Source: a virus
Reading direction: 5' to 3' (one strand)
DNA: 23,908 nucleotides
IMG/VR virus record: IMGVR_UViG_3300036854_000033
Location: 1 to 23,908 of that record
The translations under genes and the position numbers were made by a program. Positions 12,255 to 18,181 of this stretch are shown piece after piece. The stretch's first letter is position 1; each line of letters begins with the position of its first letter. The notes beneath the pieces are model-generated. The model saw nothing but the letters and a program-made list of their open reading frames with translations, ran no database searches and was not told the DNA's origin.

Positions 12255-14914
12255 GTGACCGTGGCCAGGTAACGGGTCCGGGCGGCCCAGCGTAGCTCCG
12301 CCTGGACCTGGCGGGCGTCGAGCCGGTCGGCGCGGGTGTTGACGACCAGGTTGCCGTTGATCGTCAGCCCGCCCGTGCCGACGGCGCGGACGGCGGCAGC
12401 GACGGGCGCGTCGGCGAGCCCGCCGCCGGCCATGGCTGCCGGCTTCCGGCCGGCGGCGATGCCTTGCGCGAACCCTTGCGCGGCGGACTCGCCCATCTCA
12501 CGGAACGCCTTGGACGGCGAGCCGATGCGGAGGAGTTTCTTGGCCGCGCCGAGCGCGCCGCCGACGGCGTTGCGGGCGGCGTCGGCGGCGGCGCCGGCCA
12601 TCGACTGGATGCCGCCGATGAGGCCCTGGATGACGGCCCGGCCGGCGTCGTAGAGCACGGAACCGAGGTTGCCGACCGCCGCGGTGATCCGCCCGCCGAT
12701 GCCGCGCAGGAACGACAGGATGCCGTTCCAGGCGTTGACCGCGCCGGCCTTGATCCGGTCCCAGTGGCGGATGATCGTGACCACCGCGATGCCGATGGGG
12801 CCGGTGAGGATGCCCAGGATCAGCGGCCAGTTGGACCGCAGCCAAGCAAGCACGTTCGCGGCGGCGGTCGTGATCGCGGCTTTGATCGCGTTCCAGGTGG
12901 AGCTGGCGGTCGACTTAAGCCCGGTCCACAAGCCGACTAGGAAGTTTCGGATCTTCGTCCAGTTTTTAATGATGAGGATGGCCACGCCGACGACCGCGGC
13001 GATGATAAGGGCGATCGGGGCAATGGAGATCAGCCAGGCGAGCGCGACCCTGGCGGCGGCGGCGAGGGCCTGGACGCCAAGCCACGCCCAGCGGGCCGCC
13101 TGGACGGCGATCGCGGCGACGGTCCGCGCCCCGGCGGCGACCGCGGACGCGGCGGTCGCCGCCCACGCGGCCACGACCCGGCCGGCGGCGGCGACCGCCT
13201 GGGCGGCCATGACCGCCCAGCGGGCACCCGTGGTCACCATCGACGCGATGGAAGCAAACGACGCGCGGACCGCGGCGGCCTGGGCGACGCCCCACGCGAC
13301 GGCCTGCTTCGCGGCGGAGATGGTCGCCTGCACGCCAAGGGTAATGAAGTGGGGGATGAGCACCCCCGCGATCAGGGCACCAAGGATTTTCAGCGGCACC
13401 TGGAACCGGGTAACCGCGCCGGAGACACCGGCGAGGATGCCGGCGAAGTTGCTGGTCGCGGTCTGCGCCTCCGAGAATTTCAAGATCCAGGGGGTGAGCG
13501 CCTCAGCGATGAACGACACGACCGCGGCGGTGACCTGCAAGATCGGGCCGATCAGGGGGATGATCCCTTGTGTCAGGGCAAGCGCGGCGGCGGTCGTGGA
13601 GACCAGGGCGGGCGCCAGGTCGGCGAGGGCGTCGAGGATGATGGCCAGGGACGGTCCCGCGTCGGTGAGGGCGACGACAAGCTGGCCGGCGACGTTGGCG
13701 GCGAGCAGGCCGAACTGTTCGATGATGGGGACCAGGATCGCGAGCAGTGGCCGCAGCAGCCGACCAACAAGCAAGGCAAGCTGGACGATGACGGGGGCGA
13801 ACGCGGCGGCGACCCGGGCGACGGCAGGGATCAGCGGCAGCAGCGCCGACACGACCTGCACGAGCGCCCGGCCGAGGTTGGCAGCGAACGGGGCGAGGGC
13901 CTTCAAGGCGCCGCCGAGGGGGACGATCGCAACCCGGACAAGCGCGCTAACCAAGCCAAGCAAAGGGCCGATCACCTGCCCCCCGGCAGCGGCGAGGTCG
14001 CTGAGCAGCGTGCCGAGCATGGGGAGGATCTGCCCGATGGCGGGGCCAAGGGCGCCAAGGAACACCCCGGCGAACTTCCCGGCGGCGGCAGCGACGGTCG
14101 ACAGCATCTTGGCGAGTCCAGCGAAGATGCTGACCAGGGCCGGGCCGAGCGCGGCAAGCACGGGAGCGAATGCCGAGGCGAGCTGGCCGATGACGGGCAG
14201 GATCGGTTGCAGGGCCGCCTTGAAGCTGGTCACCAGCCTGGACAGGATCGGCGCTAGCAAGGCAAGTGAGGAGCGCAGGATGGGGGCGAGCTGGCCGAAC
14301 AGGTCCCGGGCGGTGTGGGCAACCTGCACGAGTACGGGGACGAGCGGCTTAGCCATGTCCCGGAACGACTTGGTGATGTCGTCGCGCATGCTGACAAAGG
14401 CGTTCTTGACGGTCTGGCTGCTGCTCGCCGCCTTGATACCGAGGCCGAGCAGGGCAGCCCCGGCCAGCCCGGCGACGCCGACGACGCCGGCCAGCCCGGC
14501 AGCGCCGCCGACCAGTGACGCGGCCATCAGCCCGCCGGACACGACGGCGGCCTTGCCGAGCAGCAGCAGCTCCGCCCTCGCGGCGGACAGGCTGGGGATC
14601 AGCTTGGAGCCCAGCGACTTGCCGCCGACCAGCCCGGCGCGGCCGAGGGAGGCACCGATGAACAGCTCTAGGGTGTGGAAGCGGCCTCGGGTCCGGGTGG
14701 CGGCCTCGTTGGTGAACCGGTCGGCTTCGTCGCGGAGCCGCTTGGTGCCGTCCCGGCCGGCGTCGCCGAGGCTCCGCTCGACCTGTTTCGCCGCGGGCGT
14801 GACCTGGCCGACCAGGGCACGCATGGCGCTGTCGATGCCGGCGTGCAGCTCACGGGCGAACCGGTCGAAGTCGGGGACGATCTGGACGGCGGCCTCACCG
14901 AGGATGTCAGCCAT
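12251..14914 (-). CDS. Tape measure protein
   Basis: An 887-aa protein. The N-terminal 100 residues are charged helix. Residues about 115-165 are hydrophobic and Gly/Ala-rich. A long stretch (about 190-470) of repeated Leu/Ala-Pro amphipathic units (LAPIL, LGPAL and similar) follows, then Ala/Trp-rich and transmembrane-like segments around 590-660 (ISIAPIALIIAAVVGVAI). The C-terminal signature RIGSPSKAFREMGESAAQGF starts at residue 796 and is typical of tape measure proteins. It sets tail length; by the usual 1.5 angstrom per residue the tail would be about 130 nm. The ATG at 14914 overlaps the chaperone stop by 8 nt. Confidence 0.95.
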   Translation of the reverse strand: MADILGEAAVQIVPDFDRFARELHAGIDSAMRALVGQVTPAAKQVERSLGDAGRDGTKRLRDEADRFTNEAATRTRGRFHTLELFIGASLGRAGLVGGKSLGSKLIPSLSAARAELLLLGKAAVVSGGLMAASLVGGAAGLAGVVGVAGLAGAALLGLGIKAASSSQTVKNAFVSMRDDITKSFRDMAKPLVPVLVQVAHTARDLFGQLAPILRSSLALLAPILSRLVTSFKAALQPILPVIGQLASAFAPVLAALGPALVSIFAGLAKMLSTVAAAAGKFAGVFLGALGPAIGQILPMLGTLLSDLAAAGGQVIGPLLGLVSALVRVAIVPLGGALKALAPFAANLGRALVQVVSALLPLIPAVARVAAAFAPVIVQLALLVGRLLRPLLAILVPIIEQFGLLAANVAGQLVVALTDAGPSLAIILDALADLAPALVSTTAAALALTQGIIPLIGPILQVTAAVVSFIAEALTPWILKFSEAQTATSNFAGILAGVSGAVTRFQVPLKILGALIAGVLIPHFITLGVQATISAAKQAVAWGVAQAAAVRASFASIASMVTTGARWAVMAAQAVAAAGRVVAAWAATAASAVAAGARTVAAIAVQAARWAWLGVQALAAAARVALAWLISIAPIALIIAAVVGVAILIIKNWTKIRNFLVGLWTGLKSTASSTWNAIKAAITTAAANVLAWLRSNWPLILGILTGPIGIAVVTIIRHWDRIKAGAVNAWNGILSFLRGIGGRITAAVGNLGSVLYDAGRAVIQGLIGGIQSMAGAAADAARNAVGGALGAAKKLLRIGSPSKAFREMGESAAQGFAQGIAAGRKPAAMAGGGLADAPVAAAVRAVGTGGLTINGNLVVNTRADRLDARQVQAELRWAARTRYLATVT

Positions 14915-15149
14915 CCCGGCCGCCTAGCTGGAAGCCGAGCGCACCGAGCATCCGCTGCGACTCGGTCTCCTCGTCGGCGTACCAGGACGGCGCCCCAGCC
15001 GGCCGCGGCCTGGACGGGCTGACGGGACCGTCCGCACTCTGCCACGCGTCGACGCCGAGGACCCGGCCCAGGTGCGCCCAGGGGAGCTGCTCAGCCTTGA
15101 CGCCCAGGGCGAGCAGCATCGCCTCGGCGGTCGTCTCCTCCACCATCAC
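14907..15149 (-). CDS. Tail assembly chaperone, downstream (frameshifted) part
   Basis: An 80-aa frame starting GTG-ATG at 15149 and overlapping the tape measure ATG by 8 nt. Key reading: the frame stays open and coding-like upstream of that start. From about 15280 it reads WATGPGRWQQLDGRAALAGI, then DLRALPLSRFANLAWAVMVE, with 42 of about 45 codons ending in G or C. So this is most likely the T half of a G-T frameshift protein reached by a -1 shift from the 15146-15703 gene. Independent initiation at 15149 by coupling (GTGA overlap) remains possible. Chaperones of this type bind the tape measure during tail assembly. Confidence 0.75.
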   Translation of the reverse strand: MMVEETTAEAMLLALGVKAEQLPWAHLGRVLGVDAWQSADGPVSPSRPRPAGAPSWYADEETESQRMLGALGFQLGGRDG

Positions 15150-15703
15150 CGCCCAGGCGAGGTTGGCGAACCGGGAAAGGGGGAGGGCGCGGAGGTCGAT
15201 GCCGGCGAGGGCGGCCCGTCCGTCGAGCTGCTGCCACCGGCCGGGGCCGGTGGCCCAGCCGACAAGCCCGAGGACGGCACCGGAGGGATGCCTTCGCCCA
15301 GCCCGAACTGGGAGGGCAACCAGCGGATCACGCCCAGGACGGCCCGCAGGCCGATCTTCCGGTCGGCGACGGCCTCGGCGAAACGGGCCTGCGACTCGGC
15401 CGTGTGGACGGGCGCGAACAGGGCGATGATCGCCTCGCGGACCCGCCCGACGGCGACGTCGTCGTCGCCGTCGAGGACGGCGCTACCGGAGGCTTGCTCC
15501 CCGATCCGGCCCATCTCGGCGGCGAACTGCCGGGCCTTGCCGATCCAGGCGACAAGCGCGTCGACGGGTGGATCGGAGAGGCAGTCGAACACCTGGTCGC
15601 CGACGCGCCAGCGGACCGGCTTGGCGGTGGTGGTGAAGTCGGCGGTGCCGTCCGGGTCGTAGCGGACGGGCTGCTCGGCGGCGAGCCCGGCGGATTCGGT
15701 CAT
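15146..15703 (-). CDS. Tail assembly chaperone, upstream (G-like) part
   Basis: A 185-aa protein lying just upstream of the tape measure region. DGTADFTTTAKPVRWRVGDQ and DALVAWIGKARQFAAEM resemble actinophage tail assembly chaperones. From about residue 145 the frame becomes low-complexity Pro/Ser/Ala (PPVPSSGLSAGPPAPAGG and on), unlike a folded domain, while the -1 frame becomes protein-like. This suggests that the frame is left near residue 139-142 in a fraction of products, giving a fusion of about 265 aa. The ATG at 15703 has GGGAGGTGA just upstream. It is the first gene after a 158-bp gap with promoter-like signals. Confidence 0.8.
   Translation of the reverse strand: MTESAGLAAEQPVRYDPDGTADFTTTAKPVRWRVGDQVFDCLSDPPVDALVAWIGKARQFAAEMGRIGEQASGSAVLDGDDDVAVGRVREAIIALFAPVHTAESQARFAEAVADRKIGLRAVLGVIRWLPSQFGLGEGIPPVPSSGLSAGPPAPAGGSSSTDGPPSPASTSAPSPFPGSPTSPGR
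15281..15290 (-). other. Probable -1 frameshift region in the tail chaperone
   Basis: The minus strand reads CATCCCTCCG here. The zero frame is ATC CCT CCG and the -1 frame is CCC TCC. A prolyl-tRNA on CCT could re-pair on CCC, but the second codon does not re-pair well, so the site is not a canonical heptamer. Another option slightly upstream is G GGC GAA. The position is inferred from where protein-like coding changes frame. Confidence 0.4.
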
Positions 15704-15861
15704 GCGTCACCTCCCAGCGCACGAGGATCGCACGCAAACCCGTGGACGCCTGACAGGCGGACGGGCTACGGTTTCGGCGCCTGCCAGCGCCGGCCGAGCG
15801 GACGTTCCCAGGTGATGCGCTCGGCAGCCGGGAGCGGTGGACACGCGGCGCTGGTAGGCGC
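15704..15861 (-). promoter_or_regulatory. 158-bp intergenic region before the tail operon, with CCTGTCAGG box
   Basis: The minus-strand CCTGTCAGG lies at 15757-15749. A 19-nt gap leads to GATCCT (15729-15724), which keeps the key A and T of a -10 but not its first T. The 14-mer GTCCGCCTGTCAGG is identical to that before the GT-B gene. A hairpin CGGCGC/GCGCCG (15775-15792, 6-nt loop) could end the upstream transcript. A 14-bp palindrome GGTAGGCGCCTACC (15853-15866) covers the preceding stop codon. Together this looks like a boundary between connector and tail transcripts. Confidence 0.4.
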
Positions 15862-16269
15862 CTACCGGCGGCGGGCGGCGACCAGCGCCCGGATCAGGAA
15901 GTGGGAGCCCTGGGCGGGGCCGACCTCCCGGCGGAAGATGAACCGGCCCGCGCCCTTCGGCTTGAAACGGAGCGCACCCGGCCGGTCGGAACCCCTGGCG
16001 CGGCGGGTCACGCGGATGCGGCGGCGGCCTTCGTGCTCGACCAGGGCGTAGCCCAGCGGCGAGCCGACCCGGTAGCCGACCGCGCCGGCCCTGGTGATCC
16101 GCAGGGACCGGGCCAGCCGGCCGGTCCGCTTCCTGACGTACCGTCGGGCCAGGCGCAGGACGTTCTCCGCGCGGGCGTGCAGGTCACGGTCGACCTCGCC
16201 GGGGTGGGCGTGGAGGTAGGCGTGGACGGCGCCGCTGTCCTGGCGGTAGTGGACCCGGACTTGTGCCAT
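15862..16269 (-). CDS. HK97 gp10-like head-tail/tail completion protein
   Basis: A 135-aa basic protein. ARAENVLRLARRYVRKRTGR, then LARSLRI, is the helix and Arg-rich turn of HK97-gp10-like proteins. YRVGSPLGYALVEHEGRRR matches the conserved strand with the EHEG/VHEG motif, and GSHFLIRALVAARR the C-terminal helix. It acts in joining or terminating the tail. The ATG at 16269 directly abuts the TAG of the upstream frame and is in the same frame with it; no strong ribosome binding site is seen, so expression may depend on reinitiation. Confidence 0.82.
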   Translation of the reverse strand: MAQVRVHYRQDSGAVHAYLHAHPGEVDRDLHARAENVLRLARRYVRKRTGRLARSLRITRAGAVGYRVGSPLGYALVEHEGRRRIRVTRRARGSDRPGALRFKPKGAGRFIFRREVGPAQGSHFLIRALVAARRR

Positions 16270-16551
16270 CTACGGGCATTCCGTGAGCAGCGCGACGGCG
16301 AGCTGGTGGGAGACCGCGGCGCAGCCACCGTCCGGGCCGACCATGATCGTCTCCCGCCAGGCCCAGTCGTCGATCCCGTCACCCGGCTGGTCGCCGAGGC
16401 GTTTGAGCTGGTTGAGGTCACGGCGGATCGCCTGCCAGCTCGCCCAGCGGTCCAGCTCAAACTGGACCGTGCTCGCGGTCAGGGCGTCCTCCGCGGGCGG
16501 GTTGCCGCGGTCGTCTGGGACCGGGGTGCAGCGGGCGAGCTGGACGGTCAG
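16270..16551 (-). pseudogene. 3' continuation of the UAG-split connector gene
   Basis: This 93-codon open segment continues in the same frame directly after the TAG at 16554-16552 and ends with TAG before the gp10-like ATG. It reads LTVQLARCTPVPDDRGNPPA and later VGPDGGCAAVSHQLAVALLT. Codon use is typical of the window. No ATG, GTG or TTG occurs until the Met of IMVGPDGG near the end, so it has no usable start of its own (the first codon is CTG). RCTPVPDDRGNPP is a conserved-looking segment of actinophage connector proteins of about 170 residues, so both halves appear to form one ancestral protein. Confidence 0.7.
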
Positions 16552-16791
16552 CTAGGCAACCTGGTAGGGGACCTCGCAGGGGCCACCGCCGGTCGTCTCC
16601 GCCGGGAACGACCGTGACGGGTAGGCCCGGGTGATCGCGACGGCGAGCTGCCCGTCGCAGTCGCACGCGTCCCAGGCGATCTCTGTGCCGGGGACCAGGC
16701 CGGACCGTCCCGCAGGTGGGTCAAGGGCGGCCTGGACGGCGTCGACCAGGCGGAGGGCGACCTTCGTGAACGCGTCGGGGCCGCTGAGCAT
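16552..16791 (-). CDS. 5' part of head-to-tail connector (stopper-like), ended by in-frame UAG
   Basis: A 79-aa frame. MLSGPDAFTKVALRLVDAVQ, then AWDACDCDGQLAVAITRAYP and CEVPYQVA, resembles the N-terminal half of an actinophage connector family that normally runs on into RCxPVPDxxGNPP. Here a TAG follows CEVPYQVA and the expected continuation lies in the same frame after it. A single CAG to TAG change would explain this, as would amber suppression, programmed readthrough or a sequencing error. The ATG at 16791 overlaps the Acb2-like gene stop (TAATG). The intact protein would be 173 aa. Confidence 0.75.
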   Translation of the reverse strand: MLSGPDAFTKVALRLVDAVQAALDPPAGRSGLVPGTEIAWDACDCDGQLAVAITRAYPSRSFPAETTGGGPCEVPYQVA

Positions 16792-17018
16792 TACAGCCGG
16801 TTCCCGGCCGAGTCCATGCGGGCCAGGCCGGCGTTCGCCCAGAACAGCGCCTCCTCTAGTGCGTGGACGGCCAGGCTCAGCTCCCGGGAGTCAGGGACGA
16901 CCTCGTCGAACAGCGTCGCCAGGTCGAGGGTGTGCGCGCGAAGCGCGGCGTGCTCGGCGGCCTTGTCCTCGTCGGGCGGGTGGTGGGCGAAGCGGTTGCG
17001 GAGGTCGGCAGGGTCCAT
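16791..17018 (-). CDS. Acb2/Tad1-family cyclic nucleotide sponge (anti-CBASS/anti-Thoeris)
   Basis: A 75-aa helical protein. It has the family signatures NRFAHHPP at 8-15 and VPDSRELSLAVHALEEALFW at 41-60, followed by ANAGLAR. These match the Acb2/Tad1 hairpin family, in which small oligomeric proteins sequester cyclic oligonucleotide signals made by CBASS (Acb2) or related signals made by Thoeris (Tad1). Acb2 and Tad1 cannot be told apart by eye, and binding is inferred. The ATG at 17018 overlaps the adaptor stop as TGATG and the stop overlaps the next ATG as TAATG, so it is expressed with virion genes. Length is typical of the family. Confidence 0.83.
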   Translation of the reverse strand: MDPADLRNRFAHHPPDEDKAAEHAALRAHTLDLATLFDEVVPDSRELSLAVHALEEALFWANAGLARMDSAGNRL

Positions 17019-17821
17019 CAGGTGCCCACCCTTCTCGCTGGCGCCCGGTCGACGGAGTAGACCCGGGACCGGCCGGGGAGGCGTCCCGGGTTGGTCGTTT
17101 CGATGAGCAGGTCGCACTGGTACAGGCCGAGCCTGCCGGCCTTGGCGACCTCGGCCGGGTCGGGCAGCTCAATCGAGACGCCCTGGCGGACGAGGCTGGT
17201 CAGGCTGCGGGGAAGCTGGCAGTCCTCCCCCGCGAACGCGCGGAGGAACTGGCAGGCAAGCTCCCCGACGGCGAGGGAGGCGAGCAGGGGCGGGTCCTGG
17301 CCGTAGGCGGCGGTCACCGACCAGGTGCCCGGCTGGTCGTCGTCGGCGGACAGGTCGTTGCACCACGGCCAGGTGCCCCCGTCGGTGCGGACGAGCAGCT
17401 TGTTGTTGTCCACCCGGTAGGCGCTTGCGGGCAGGACCGCCCCGTCCAGCTTGACCTGGTCGACGTGGTGGACGGTCCCGGGGAGGATCACCTCGCTGAC
17501 CGCCGCGCAGGAACAGGGGCCTTGGCAGGCGCCGCAGGCGACGTTGAACCACAGCCCGCCGACCAGGGCGGGCCAGGCCGGTTCCGCGGTGTACGGGCCG
17601 GGCCATTCCGTCCAGCCGACGGGGAGGACCAGGTCGTAGCATTCCCGGCGGCAGGGCCGCAGGGTGGTGGTGCACAGGCCGAACTGCCGGCCGGTCTTCG
17701 CCCACAGGACGTGGGTGGCGGCTTCGACGGCCCGGCCGGTCGCGGTCGGGGAGCCGAGGTCGACGAGGCGCTCACAGGTCGACCAGACGACCGGCCAGGG
17801 TTCGCAGGGTCCGAAGTCCAT
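17018..17821 (-). CDS. Head-to-tail adaptor
   Basis: A 267-aa protein. CEPWPVVWSTCERLVDLGSP, then AVEAATHVLWAKTGRQFGLC, is a helical N terminus typical of actinophage head-to-tail adaptors. LVLPVGWTEWPGPYT, EVILPGTVHHVDQVKLDGAV and LPASAYRVDNNKLLVRTDGG form the beta-rich central part, and LPRSLTSLVRQGVSIELPDP the loop that docks on the portal. It is Cys-rich (about a dozen). The ATG at 17821 has AAGG 6 nt upstream. It is followed in coupled order by the Acb2-like, split connector and gp10-like genes, the usual head-tail joining block. Confidence 0.83.
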   Translation of the reverse strand: MDFGPCEPWPVVWSTCERLVDLGSPTATGRAVEAATHVLWAKTGRQFGLCTTTLRPCRRECYDLVLPVGWTEWPGPYTAEPAWPALVGGLWFNVACGACQGPCSCAAVSEVILPGTVHHVDQVKLDGAVLPASAYRVDNNKLLVRTDGGTWPWCNDLSADDDQPGTWSVTAAYGQDPPLLASLAVGELACQFLRAFAGEDCQLPRSLTSLVRQGVSIELPDPAEVAKAGRLGLYQCDLLIETTNPGRLPGRSRVYSVDRAPARRVGT

Positions 17822-17833
17822 GCTCCACCTTAC

Positions 17834-18181
17834 CTAGATGCTCGGGGGGGGTCCGACAGGCCGGTGCACGTTCCAGCGGACCCGGACGCTGGCGTAGCGG
17901 AGGGTGCCGTCCCCGGCCCACAGCTCACCGACGTAGCGGCCGGGGACGGCCAGGTCCGCGGCCTCCCAGGTGTAGACGACCTCGCCGTCGGCTGGGCCGA
18001 GCGCGGCCGTCCGGCTCACCGGGGCGTCCCTGGCTGCCTGCTCGGCGTAGGCGAAGCGGGCCTGGTAGCCGGTCAGGTTGATCGGGGTGCCGTCGGCGTA
18101 CAGGAACGTGTAGGAGAGTGGGTCGGGGACTTCCCCGGCGACGAACGGGCCGGTGCAGACGGTTTGCGGGGGGCAGCTCAT
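17834..18181 (-). CDS. BppU-like immunoglobulin-fold virion protein
   Basis: A 115-aa protein. YTFLYADGTPINLTGYQARF, then ADGEVVYTWEAADLAVPGRY and WNVHRP, follows the pattern of the N-terminal domain of baseplate upper proteins (BppU), a small Ig-like fold that also appears as a stand-alone virion protein in actinophages. The ATG at 18181 overlaps the stop of the repeat protein as ATGA. Probably a decoration or connector-associated protein; it sits between the large repeat protein and the head-to-tail adaptor. Confidence 0.65.
   Translation of the reverse strand: MSCPPQTVCTGPFVAGEVPDPLSYTFLYADGTPINLTGYQARFAYAEQAARDAPVSRTAALGPADGEVVYTWEAADLAVPGRYVGELWAGDGTLRYASVRVRWNVHRPVGPPPSI

Noticed and set aside
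12669-14927. A 752-codon open frame on the plus strand opposite the tape measure gene
   Set aside because: It is the antisense shadow of a high-GC gene. The translation is low-complexity Ala/Arg/Ser without domains, while the minus strand encodes a clear tape measure protein.
15769-15861. In-frame continuation after the gp10-like stop, ending ITWERPLGRRWQAPKP
   Set aside because: It is open for 31 codons and its end looks coding-like, but there is no start codon and only a readthrough would express it. Weak codon bias; kept only as a note beside the nearby UAG-split gene.
15853-15866. 14-bp perfect palindrome GGTAGGCGCCTACC at the gp10-like stop
   Set aside because: About five such palindromes are expected by chance at this GC content, and it has no loop for an RNA hairpin; mentioned only within the intergenic entry.
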